Source: Stieleria varia
Lineage (GTDB): Bacteria > Planctomycetota > Planctomycetia > Pirellulales > Pirellulaceae
NCBI RefSeq assembly: GCF_038443385.1
Contig: NZ_CP151726.1
Coordinates: forward strand, 2,852,001-2,916,000
Direction of reading: 5' to 3'
Length of the DNA: 64,000 bases
Under the pieces are notes generated by a model. It searched no databases and was not told where the DNA came from. It was given only the letters and a program-made list of their open reading frames with translations. Shown one piece after another: positions 18,691 through 26,057 of the stretch (within the stretch, counting starts at the first letter, position 1; each line of letters opens with the position of its first letter). Position numbers and translations under genes: made by a program.

Positions 18691-19584
18691 ATGATTGAGA
18701 TGCCGACGATCCTACTAGTTGATGACAGCCCGACACAGATCGTGTTTGCGCAATCGGTTCTGCAAGAACATGGGATATCGATCCGTTCGGCGCAGCATGG
18801 TCGAGACGCGTTGGACGTGATGAATACACATCATGTCGATGTGGTCGTCACCGACATGCAGATGCCGGTGATGGACGGTTTGGACTTGATCCGCGAGATG
18901 CAGATTCAACATCCCGCCATCCCTGCGATCCTGTTGACCGGACACGGCAGCGAAGGCTTGGCAGCGGAAGCACTCAGTGCGGGAGCTGTCACATACCTTT
19001 CCAAAGAACACATCCACATTCAGCTTCGCGACACAACCCACCGAGTGCTACAACTCGCTCACGCCCATACTCAGGCGATGAAGATCAAAGGCGTGTTGCG
19101 GCGATCCGCTTTTGAATTCGCGACCGACTCATGTATCGACCGGATCACTCCGTTGGTTTGCTTGCAGTTGCAGATGATGACCACCATGCGGTTGCTGCAC
19201 ACGGGGCATCGAATTCGGATCGCGGAAGCGTTGCATTACTTGTACTACCACACGATGCTGCACGAAAATTTAGAATTACCGATCAGCAAGACTCCGCTAT
19301 CCTTCGCGCAAGCCATGTCGCATACCGACTCGATGCGACATGACAAAGACACCGTCCACAAGTTGCAGCGAGCGATCTCTGTCTGGATCGATGCCAACGA
19401 CGATGCGTTGACGATCACTCTGGCACATCAAGGGTTAGGGGGTTCATTGAAACAAGGTCCGCTGCCTGGCACACCTGACAGTTTTTCTGACGAGCGAGCC
19501 CGCGGCATGCTGCTGTTGACGAGTTTGATGGACGAAGTGTTCATCAACCGCCGAGGCGAAATCATGCTGATCAAGCGGTTATGA
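18691..19584 (+). CDS. Response regulator with degenerate ATPase-like output domain
   Basis: From the ATG at 18691 the product has 297 residues; the upstream GTG at 18586 adds only repeat-adjacent sequence. Residues 5-125 form a CheY-like receiver, with acidic DD at 11-12, phosphoacceptor Asp at about 55 (VVVTDMQMPVMDG) and the conserved Lys in YLSKE. The C-terminal half resembles the RsbW/HATPase_c_2 domain that often follows receivers in planctomycetes, with a recognisable end (RGMLLLTSLMDEVFINRRG). Its N-box is altered (EALHYLYYHTM, where the family has E-A-L-x-N-A) and the DxGxG box reads HQGLGG. ATP binding is therefore doubtful. It may act by protein binding instead. No kinase partner is nearby. 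Confidence 0.82.
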   Translation: MIEMPTILLVDDSPTQIVFAQSVLQEHGISIRSAQHGRDALDVMNTHHVDVVVTDMQMPVMDGLDLIREMQIQHPAIPAILLTGHGSEGLAAEALSAGAVTYLSKEHIHIQLRDTTHRVLQLAHAHTQAMKIKGVLRRSAFEFATDSCIDRITPLVCLQLQMMTTMRLLHTGHRIRIAEALHYLYYHTMLHENLELPISKTPLSFAQAMSHTDSMRHDKDTVHKLQRAISVWIDANDDALTITLAHQGLGGSLKQGPLPGTPDSFSDERARGMLLLTSLMDEVFINRRGEIMLIKRL

Positions 19585-19603
19585 GTTTTGCCTTCGGTTG
19601 CTG

Positions 19604-19660
19604 GTGGGGCAGGTTTGTGACCTGCCAAACTGATAGCGGCAGGTTGCAAACCTGCCCCAC
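19604..19660. repeat. Imperfect 23-bp inverted repeat
   Basis: The arms are GTGGGGCAGGTTTGTGACCTGCC (19604-19626, split here as GTGGGGCAGG plus TTTGTGACCTGCC) and its near-complement at 19638-19660. Each arm is itself palindromic around CAGGT...ACCTG. It lies between the response regulator and the convergent hydrolase gene, and could act as a bidirectional transcript end, although no T-run follows. Confidence 0.6.
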
Positions 19661-19799
19661 GTTGGATACCGGCGCACTTGGTCGTGGGATTCGCCGGGAT
19701 TTCTTTCGCCAAGGATTTCTGGCGAAAGCCACTACGCCATTTCTGAACGGAAGCGGTTCTTGTGCGTCACGGGTCAGAGCGTTTCGTGACGTCCTACGT

Positions 19800-20942
19800 C
19801 TAATCGTGTTCTTTGAGAAACTTTTCAAAGAACGCATAAATGATCGCATTGGATTGCGGATTGGGTGAGTGCTCATCGCGGTTGCTCATGGCCACTCGGT
19901 CCTCGTATCCGAGTAACCGATTGACTTGGATTGAATGATTGAGCGCCTCCCAACGTTTGGGCGGATCTTCGCTGCCTCCGGAAACGAGAAAGGGGCGTGG
20001 GGCCATCAAAGCGTGCAGTTCATGCAAGTCACGGCCGGCGGCAACCATCTCCGGGTAACGGCCTCGTGAAGGATTCTCTTGTGTGATCATTCCGCGTGGA
20101 CGCCAGGGCGGGGGATGGTATCCCAGATACCAGGGCTCCCAATAGTTGACACTACCGCGTTGCTGGTCGAACACGATGCCTGGGTCGGACCATGCGGCAC
20201 AAGCGAATTTGTCAAACAGGCATGACGCAAACATGGCCCACTTTCCGCCAAACGAGTGCCCCATGATGCCGATTCGATTCGCGTCCACTTCGGGACGACT
20301 GGCCAAGACGTACCACGCGTTGGCTGCGGCGTAGGCCAGCATCGAAAGCGGCTCGACGGTCGCGTCATCGATGCTCGGATGGTAGATCGCATACGTTTTT
20401 GCTTCCGAGGCTTCTGTGGTACCGATGGAGAGAGTGACAAAGCCACGTCGTGCGAGTTGCAAGGCAAAGTCTCGATCCGCTTTGCCGCGTCCGATCGCCG
20501 TTTCGGGCTCGTAATAAACGACCACAACGGCGGGATGCGGGCCATCGCCCTCTGGGATCAGTAGATAGCCGGTTGTGGTTTCGTTCGGCGTCCATGCAAA
20601 GCGAATCTGATGCTGCGTCAAGTTCTCACGACTGGTCGATGTCAGCACTTTGACTGAAGGCTCAGTGATCAATGGCGGCCATTTCCCCAACAGCTGTTCC
20701 CATTGATTGGCAATCTCCTGTCTTCGCTGCTGCCACTGCTGGGCATCGGTCACACGGCGTCCGTCGGAAAACAGGAGCGGCGAACGGTAGTCACCAAGTT
20801 TCCCCTGCCATTGGACCGGTGGCGTGAAATAGGACTTGAGGTCGACGTCCGAATCCGACGAGGTGGCGGCGGGCGTGGAGTCCTGGCAGTACGCTGACGC
20901 TGCGCCTAGAGACATGATCAGCAGAAGTGTGGTGATTTTCAT
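19800..20942 (-). CDS. Exported alpha/beta hydrolase (acetyl-xylan/glucuronoyl esterase-like)
   Basis: The 380-residue product has a signal peptide (residues 1-20, ending SAYCQ). The nucleophile elbow is GHSFGG with Ser at about 230, followed by WSDPGIVFD. A late acidic motif (MAPRPFLVSGGSEDPP) and a C-terminal His (NRDEHSP) complete a plausible Ser-Asp/Glu-His triad. The overall pattern matches dienelactone-hydrolase-like and CE15-like esterases found in polysaccharide degradation. Substrate assignment is inference; a carbohydrate ester is likely given the window's sulfatase and DUF1080 genes. The gene is monocistronic on the minus strand. Confidence 0.82.
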   Translation of the reverse strand: MKITTLLLIMSLGAASAYCQDSTPAATSSDSDVDLKSYFTPPVQWQGKLGDYRSPLLFSDGRRVTDAQQWQQRRQEIANQWEQLLGKWPPLITEPSVKVLTSTSRENLTQHQIRFAWTPNETTTGYLLIPEGDGPHPAVVVVYYEPETAIGRGKADRDFALQLARRGFVTLSIGTTEASEAKTYAIYHPSIDDATVEPLSMLAYAAANAWYVLASRPEVDANRIGIMGHSFGGKWAMFASCLFDKFACAAWSDPGIVFDQQRGSVNYWEPWYLGYHPPPWRPRGMITQENPSRGRYPEMVAAGRDLHELHALMAPRPFLVSGGSEDPPKRWEALNHSIQVNRLLGYEDRVAMSNRDEHSPNPQSNAIIYAFFEKFLKEHD

Positions 20943-20954
20943 CGGCCTGTTTTC

Positions 20955-21075
20955 ATCCTATGTCGTTCGACTCTCCGAGTCGAAAAACAAGTTTGGGATT
21001 GTCAGAATGTTTGGCGGGGAACGCTTTCGACTTGGAAAGTCGAGCGACTGTCGTTCGACTCTCCGAGTCGGTTCG
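20955..21075 (-). repeat. Partial copy of the composite hairpin repeat
   Basis: Two CGACTCTCCGAGTCG palindromes (near 20967 and 21056) flank TTGGGATTGTCAGAATGTTTGGCGGGGAACGC. That flanked block is the reverse complement of the GCGTGCCCCGTCAAACGT...CCAATCCCAA block of the full repeat at 42.4 kb, with some changes. It lies in the 5' flank of the hydrolase gene. Confidence 0.6.
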
Positions 21076-21202
21076 CTTGCGTTGGACGAGTCAACACAGT
21101 TCGTTGTCTTTGTCGTTTCAAAGCAACGAACTCAAGGGTGCGATTGGTTGATTGAGTTCCGTTCACGGCTTCACCCAACTGCATCAACCACTGTCGTCGC
21201 AC

Positions 21203-21242
21203 AAAAAATGCCCCCCGCGATCGTCGTCGGACGCGGGGGGCA
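21203..21242 (-). terminator. Rho-independent terminator of the Gfo/Idh/MocA gene
   Basis: Eleven-base perfect arms TGCCCCCCGCG (21209-21219) and CGCGGGGGGCA (21232-21242) enclose a 12-base loop. Read on the minus strand, the hairpin is followed by six T residues (the A-run at 21203-21208). It starts 30 bases after the stop codon at 21272, exactly where a terminator is expected. Confidence 0.9.
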
Positions 21243-21271
21243 GCATTCGATCGTGCGATGGGAATCGCGAA

Positions 21272-22660
21272 CTACAGGTACTCGCGTTTCTTGACCAAAC
21301 CGGGCATCGGCACGCTGTACTTGCCTTCCGCGTTGGCTTTCAGCGGCGATTCGCTTTGCAGCGTCAGTTGATCGATGCCGGGAGCGAACTCGTGGTCCAA
21401 GCTCATGAACTGCTCCAGCGTGATCTCTTGTCCGGTGTGCGCCGCCATGCGGCCCATGGACGTGACTGCGCTGGCCATGACGCCACGTTCGACTTCGTTG
21501 TACGGGGTGTCAGATCGGATCGCCGAGATCAAATCGTCCCATTCGACTTGATAGGGGTTGGGCTCAGGTTGAGGGTACGCCCACAGCAGCTTGTCCTGGT
21601 CCATTTTGTGGCCTGAGTAGATACGTGCTTTGGCCGGCGTGTGGGAAGCCGATGAAATCACGGCAAGACCTTTGGTGCCGTGTGCGTAACTGGCGAACTC
21701 GCGTTTGCATCCGGGAATGGTCCGCCCATCGACCATCAACTTGGTCCCGTCGCCGAAGGTGTATTCGATCGAATAGGAGTCAAAGTTTTGGTCGACCATG
21801 TCTCCACGGTAGTGGCGACCGCCGCAAGCGATCGCGCTGACGGGCCAGTCGTTCTTCATCCAGCACGACTCATCAATGTTATGGATCAAGAAATCGCTGA
21901 CGGCGCCGCCGCTGAGCCAGAGGAAGCCGTGGAAGTTTTTGATTTGGTACAGCAACTCACTGAGATTGGGGTCTTCGTTCGGTTTTGCCGCAGCGGAACC
22001 GGTCGGTCCCGCCATCCGATAGGCACGCATCATGGTGACGTCACCGATCTCGCCGTCTTGGATTCGTTGGAACAGTTCTTGGCGAGCTTTGCAGTGACGG
22101 CACATCAGGCCGACCGCGACTTTCAGGTTCTTGTCGATGGCTTTCTTGTTCAGCTCCAGCATCCGAGCCGAGGTGGGGCCGTCCACGGTGACGGGTTTTT
22201 CCATGAAGACATTGAGGCCTTTCTCGATCGCATAGGTGAACTGCACCCAACGAAACGCCGGCGGAGTGGCCAGGATCACGATGTCGCCCGGCGAAAGGCA
22301 ATCCATCGCTTGCTTGTAGGCGTCGAAGCCGACGAATCGGCGTTCCGGAGTCACGTCCACCTTGGACGCCACGGCTTCGTTGCTGGTGATCGATGCAAGG
22401 CGAGTGCTGATGTGGTTGTCAAAGACATCGGCCATTGCGACCAATCGGATCGGTCCGTTGTCGACCGATAGTGCGTTGAGAGTTGCACCGGTACCTCGAC
22501 CTCCACAACCGATCAGAGCAACCTTGATCTCGTTTTCTTCTGCTGCATGCACGCGTTGTCCCGCCGCGGCGATCAGCGTGGCTGCCGCAGCCGTTTTTCC
22601 AGTGCGAGAGAGAAACGTACGGCGGTCGGTTTGAGGCTTGGCGTTTTGAGGGTGGTTCAT
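21272..22660 (-). CDS. Gfo/Idh/MocA-family oxidoreductase with Tat-type leader
   Basis: The ATG at 22660 gives 462 residues with a twin-arginine leader (DRRTFLSRTGKTAAAATLIA), the usual layout for planctomycete members. The longer open frame to 22879 only reads through a repeat element and is rejected. The Rossmann motif is VALIGCGGRGTGA, and the EKP(V) signature of the family is at about 149 residues in (NVFMEKPVTVDG). Members oxidise or epimerise sugars with NAD(P), often with bound cofactor when exported. The C-terminal part (GAVSDFLIHNIDESCWMKN) is typical of the family. The sugar substrate is unknown. A strong terminator follows. Confidence 0.9.
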   Translation of the reverse strand: MNHPQNAKPQTDRRTFLSRTGKTAAAATLIAAAGQRVHAAEENEIKVALIGCGGRGTGATLNALSVDNGPIRLVAMADVFDNHISTRLASITSNEAVASKVDVTPERRFVGFDAYKQAMDCLSPGDIVILATPPAFRWVQFTYAIEKGLNVFMEKPVTVDGPTSARMLELNKKAIDKNLKVAVGLMCRHCKARQELFQRIQDGEIGDVTMMRAYRMAGPTGSAAAKPNEDPNLSELLYQIKNFHGFLWLSGGAVSDFLIHNIDESCWMKNDWPVSAIACGGRHYRGDMVDQNFDSYSIEYTFGDGTKLMVDGRTIPGCKREFASYAHGTKGLAVISSASHTPAKARIYSGHKMDQDKLLWAYPQPEPNPYQVEWDDLISAIRSDTPYNEVERGVMASAVTSMGRMAAHTGQEITLEQFMSLDHEFAPGIDQLTLQSESPLKANAEGKYSVPMPGLVKKREYL

Positions 22661-22825
22661 GGTGGGCTCTGCGGAGAGAGTGGGAAGTAGGTTTGACATA
22701 TAAGGAACGGTGAGAATGCCAGAGGCATCTAGTGCATCGTCCAGTCTTGGAACGTGGGTTTGATAAATGAGCCGTTTTGGCGTTAGCCACGGTTTTCGCG
22801 ACTCAACCGTGGCGATCGCCAAAAC

Positions 22826-23257
22826 GGCTGACCCTGGACTGCTCAAAGTTTGGTGTTGTGTCTTTTTGGTTTTGCGCAAGTTTATGTCCCTACTGCCGAC
22901 GCAGCCGGTGGCCCCAGTGAGCCTCAGGCGCTAGCCGTGGGCCTGAGGCGGATTGTGGTGCCGGCCCACGGCTAGCGCCTGAGGCTCTGCCGGCGCAGCC
23001 GGTGGCCCCAGTGAGCCTCAGACGCTAGCCGTGGGCCTGTGGCGGATTGTGGTGCCGGCCCACGGCTAGCGCCTGAGGCTCTGCCGGCGCAGCCGGTAGC
23101 CCCAGTGAGCCTCAGGCGATAGCCGTGGGCCTGAGGCGGATTGTGGTGCCGGCCCACGGCTAGCGCCTGAGGCTCACTTTGATTGCGATGCATGGAACAA
23201 AAACATGGACTGAAAAAACAATGTCAACCCCAAACTTTGAGCAGTCCAGGCTAACCC
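22826..23257. mobile_element. Family B element inserted into family A, with 9-bp duplication
   Basis: The element proper is 22835-23248 (414 bp), with 19-bp perfect terminal inverted repeats TGGACTGCTCAAAGTTTGG (22835-22853) and CCAAACTTTGAGCAGTCCA (23230-23248), which continue imperfectly inward for about 30 bases. It is flanked by GGCTGACCC (22826-22834) and GGCTAACCC (23249-23257), which match at 8 of 9 bases. The uninterrupted family A copy at 35.6 kb has a single GGCTAACCC at this place. This is the pattern left by transposition with a 9-bp target duplication. The transposase is not in the window, so the element is non-autonomous. Confidence 0.78.
22893..23174. repeat. Three-copy 94-bp tandem repeat inside element B
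   Basis: The units begin CTGCCG(A/G)CGCAGCCGGT at 22893, 22987 and 23081, a 94-base period. Each unit carries a long hairpin between GAGCCTCAGGCGCTAGCCGT and its reverse complement ACGGCTAGCGCCTGAGGCTC. Copies differ by single bases (for example CAGACGC and CAGGCGATAG variants), so the array has been diverging since it formed. Confidence 0.85.
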
Positions 23258-23284
23258 CAAAATCAAGACTGGACGATGCACTAT

Positions 23285-23397
23285 TGGTCTGGGACAGCTA
23301 GAAGTTGGGGTTTGCCGTAGTGGATCTTGCCAAAGATCCCACGGCTACAGGATCTTGAACAAGATCCACTACCCTAAAGTTAAGTTGTCCCAGACCA
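23285..23397. repeat. Palindromic element, family C, 113 bp
   Basis: Perfect 12-bp terminal repeats TGGTCTGGGACA (23285-23296) and TGTCCCAGACCA (23386-23397) bound it. An inner 12-bp stem GTAGTGGATCTT (23317-23328) pairs with AAGATCCACTAC (23361-23372). It directly abuts element A. No other copy was found in the window. Confidence 0.7.
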
Positions 23398-23707
23398 CTA
23401 GAATAACAAACGCGCCGCTGAAATGCAGGTTTCTGTTGGTAAAGCCAACCAAGTGTTGGTTTCATCGCGGGTGGGGCACTCTCGGTCGACGGAGTGACGG
23501 ATTTCGGCCAAGGGTGACTGACCTACGACGGAATCGGCAAGCCGCTATCACGCTGCCGCGGATGAATAATCAAGGAAAAACGTGATCGGACCGACTCGCG
23601 AGGCAAATTGCAGACCGGCTACTTGCGTTGCAGACCGGTTCGAGGAAGAATGGAAGGCTTGTTGCAGGCCTGCCCCCCCCACCTCACTTTTTGATCGAGC
23701 AATTGTA

Positions 23708-23887
23708 ATGACACGCTTGGTTTATTTGTCCATGTTCGCTTTCGCCCTTTGTTTCTCGGCTGTTGGTTGTGGAAGTTCTGGGAATACCGTCATCGAAGAC
23801 ACTCGATCGCCGGCTGAAATTCAGCAAGAGCTGGATGATTACGACAAGCAGATGGAAGATGCAGCGGCATCGGACGTCAAGAAATAG
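23708..23887 (+). CDS. Small lipoprotein, function unknown
   Basis: The ATG at 23708 gives 59 residues with a short signal sequence and a lipobox (FSAVGC, Cys at about 20) followed by GSSGN. The mature part is short and acidic-helical (RSPAEIQQELDDYDKQMEDA). The open frame extends upstream to 23582 but only through non-coding repeat-like sequence. It is probably anchored in a membrane after lipidation. Tiny lipoproteins with an acidic helical tail are common in planctomycetes, without known function. The GT39-TPR gene starts 42 bases later, so they may be co-transcribed. Confidence 0.72.
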   Translation: MTRLVYLSMFAFALCFSAVGCGSSGNTVIEDTRSPAEIQQELDDYDKQMEDAAASDVKK

Positions 23888-23929
23888 TCCGCTACGTCAA
23901 TGATTTTGTAGAACGCACGGCGTTGATTG

Positions 23930-25696
23930 ATGGCTAGACGCAAGAATCGATTGCACTCTGACCGTCAAGCGTCCACAGGCCAGGAGATGCCCTCCTCTGG
24001 CAGTGTTTTCACAAGTCGTGCTTCGTTTGCGATCCTCCTAGCGAGCATTTGCGGGCTCGCTTTTTTTCTGCGCCTGCTGCATGTCTTGCAGACGTTTGAA
24101 GTCCCCACGTTGGTGCGGCTGCTTGGTGACGCCAGGGGGTACGTTGACTGGGCGGTCAGAATCAGCGATGGCGACTGGTATGGCACCGAGACCTTTTACC
24201 AAGCTCCGCTCTATCCGTATTTCTTGGCGGTACTGATCAAGATCTTCGGCCCCAGTATCACCGTGATCCGGCTTGTTCAAATGGTGCTGGGCGTAGCCGG
24301 TGTCGGCCTGGTTGGTCTCGCGGGGCGTAAGTTGTTTTCGGAGAGAGTTGGGCTGATTGCGGCATTCATGCTGGCTGCCTATCCGCCTGCGATTTACTAC
24401 GACGGCATCATTCAAAAGGCTGCCCTGGCCACTTTTTTACTGTGTGCCCTGATGGCGTCATGTGCCTATCTGCAAAGTGAGTCGCGATGGTGGCATGCGG
24501 TCATGGCTGGTGTTTCGTTGGGCCTGTTGGTGCTGACGCGAGAGAACGCCTTGCTGTGGACGCCGCTCATTCCGATTTGGATTCTGCTGGGGATTGGCGA
24601 GACGAGTCGACACCGATGGATGCTTGTTGGTTGCTACGCAGGCGGCATCGCATTGATTTTGCTACCTGTCGCGGCGCGAAACGCTTCGCTGGGTGGCGAG
24701 TGGTCGCCGACGACGTTTCAAGCGGGACCCAACTTTTACATCGGCAACAATTTGGATGCCACGGGAATCTACGTTCCGTTGGTTCCAGGTCACGAGACGC
24801 CCATGTATGAGCGAGCTGATGCTCAGCGTTTGGCTGAACAGGCGGTCGGGCGTGAGCTGTCTGCCCGCGAAGTCTCAAAGTTTTGGATGTCGAGGGCTTG
24901 GCAAGAAATAAGGCAATCTCCCGGTCGTTGGTTGCAACTGATGATCGCCAAGACGTTCATGGTCTTCAATCGCTATGAAGTCCCCGACGTGGAGAGCATG
25001 TACATCTTTCGTGACTATTCATTCCCGCTGAAGCTAAGCCGAATCTGGCACTTTGGCATCCTGTGTCCCTTGGCGATTTGGGGGCTGATCGCGACTGGTG
25101 AGGACTGGCGGCGGTTGTGGCTGCACTATCTGTTGTTGCTAACGATGATCGCCGCTGTTGTCGGGTTTTTTATATTGGGGCGATACCGCAACCCGATCGC
25201 GATTTTGCTGATTCCGTTTGCGGCGGCAGGTGCGGTTGAACTGTTTTTGAGAGTCCGGGAGCGACGATGGCGATCGACAGGCATTGCTGCTGCGGTCCTC
25301 TTGTTGTCCCTCATCGGATGTAACATCAGCGTGCACGAAGAAAGATCTCTGCAAGCCAGTTGTTACATGAACATGGGGATCTCGGCCAGCAAGGCGGGCG
25401 ACCTCGCGACTGGAATCGAGTTGTTGCAAAGGGCAATCGCCGAGTTTCCTGAGATGGCAGAGGGTTACGTCAATCTTGGCAGGGCATACATGCTCAATCG
25501 CCAACCAGACCTCGCTGCCAAGTGCTTTCTACAGGCCCTGTTACTTGATTCGCGACTTGTGGGCGTGCATTTCCAGCTTGGCGAGGCATTGGAGTACTCC
25601 GGTGATCGCCAAGGCGCGATCGAGCAGTACCAGCGTGCCTTGGCGGTCGACCCATCGAATGTGAGAGCTGCAGAGTCATTGGAGCGGCTCCACTAG
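23930..25696 (+). CDS. GT39-like membrane glycosyltransferase with C-terminal TPRs
   Basis: The start is ATG 23930, directly after a TTG that also lies in frame. The 588-residue protein has about ten hydrophobic helices in residues 30-450. Early acidic residues in VRLLGDARGYVDWAVR and the motif FYQAPLYPYFLAVLIK match the PMT_2/ArnT-like GT-C fold, which moves sugars from polyprenyl-phosphate donors to proteins or lipids on the outer face of the membrane. Residues of about 485-588 form three TPR units (GDLATGIELLQRAIAEFPE, QPDLAAKCFLQALLLDSRL, GDRQGAIEQYQRALAVDPSN). This is a fused arrangement that may recruit acceptor proteins. Donor and acceptor are unknown. Confidence 0.86.
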   Translation: MARRKNRLHSDRQASTGQEMPSSGSVFTSRASFAILLASICGLAFFLRLLHVLQTFEVPTLVRLLGDARGYVDWAVRISDGDWYGTETFYQAPLYPYFLAVLIKIFGPSITVIRLVQMVLGVAGVGLVGLAGRKLFSERVGLIAAFMLAAYPPAIYYDGIIQKAALATFLLCALMASCAYLQSESRWWHAVMAGVSLGLLVLTRENALLWTPLIPIWILLGIGETSRHRWMLVGCYAGGIALILLPVAARNASLGGEWSPTTFQAGPNFYIGNNLDATGIYVPLVPGHETPMYERADAQRLAEQAVGRELSAREVSKFWMSRAWQEIRQSPGRWLQLMIAKTFMVFNRYEVPDVESMYIFRDYSFPLKLSRIWHFGILCPLAIWGLIATGEDWRRLWLHYLLLLTMIAAVVGFFILGRYRNPIAILLIPFAAAGAVELFLRVRERRWRSTGIAAAVLLLSLIGCNISVHEERSLQASCYMNMGISASKAGDLATGIELLQRAIAEFPEMAEGYVNLGRAYMLNRQPDLAAKCFLQALLLDSRLVGVHFQLGEALEYSGDRQGAIEQYQRALAVDPSNVRAAESLERLH

Positions 25697-26057
25697 ACGC
25701 GGATTATCAACGCGACTCACCACAGTCGTCGCTACACGTTTGCACGAGACGACTTGCTCGGATTGGCACGAAAACAGTCTGCGCCTATCAGCAGTCACCC
25801 GAGCGAGTCTCGCCTAGAACGCATGGTTTCACGTTGAATTTCAAGCGAAATGCCAGCACGGCGCTCCGCAAATTTCTGTCACCTCTCCCGACGCAGGAGA
25901 CTGCTGACTAAATACTACTGCGAGCCGCAATGTTGACCAGCGAGTTGAGTTAGCCGTAGGTTGGCCACTCTTGGCCGGCATAAATCCACACAGACGGGCA
26001 AGAGTGCCCATCCTACAGTCATTGAATCCCCAGCACGGGCTAGAATCAACAAACCAC
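25697..26057. other. Intergenic region, no gene, with a palindromic repeat
   Basis: These 361 bases contain no convincing reading frame. A palindromic intergenic repeat lies at 25955-26017. The open frame of the next gene runs back through this repeat from 25971, but starts inside a repeat are unlikely to be used. Confidence 0.5.
25955..26017. repeat. Palindromic intergenic repeat before the aldehyde dehydrogenase
   Basis: The arms CGTAGGTTGGCCACTCTTGG (from 25955) and CCAAGAG-like GGGCAAGAGTGCCCATCCTA (from 25996) are imperfect reverse complements (about 18 of 22 positions) around a short loop. It sits directly upstream of the carotenoid-type gene set and overlaps the 5' extension of that frame. 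Confidence 0.6.

Larger units (their letters stand above)
20943..21271. other. Intergenic region with a repeat and a terminator
   Basis: No gene is seen in these 329 bases. The part next to the hydrolase (about 20955-21075) holds hairpin blocks of the composite repeat: GTTCGACTCTCCGAGTCG occurs twice, with TTCGACTTGGAAAGTCGA between. The part next to the oxidoreductase carries that gene's terminator at 21203-21242. Confidence 0.6.
22730..23283. mobile_element. Palindromic element, family A, interrupted copy
   Basis: Perfect 19-bp terminal inverted repeats TAGTGCATCGTCCAGTCTT (22730-22748) and AAGACTGGACGATGCACTA (23265-23283) bound the element. Its internal hairpin arm GCCGTTTTGGCGTTAGCCAC is also seen in the uninterrupted 131-bp copy at 35544-35674. 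In this copy the right end is displaced by about 423 bases, because a B-type element sits inside it, just after the GCCAAAACGGCT arm. No protein is encoded. Confidence 0.8.
22661..23707. other. Mosaic of nested miniature elements, about 1 kb, no gene
   Basis: The stretch is largely made of three palindromic element families: an A-type element (22730-23283), interrupted by a B-type element (22835-23248) that itself contains a 94-bp tandem array, followed directly by a C-type element (23285-23397). The final 300 bases before the lipoprotein gene show short direct repeats (TTGCAGACCGG at about 23610 and 23629), and I see no gene in them. Confidence 0.7.

Noticed and set aside
22661..22879. 5' extension of the Gfo/Idh/MocA gene by 73 codons
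   Set aside because: The extension runs through a mobile-type element and the Tat leader begins at the ATG at 22660. Similar residues appear at 35.5-35.7 kb because the same element is there.
25971..26057. N-terminal extension of the aldehyde dehydrogenase
   Set aside because: The first part of the frame lies within a palindromic intergenic repeat, so a start there is unlikely. The exact start is still open.
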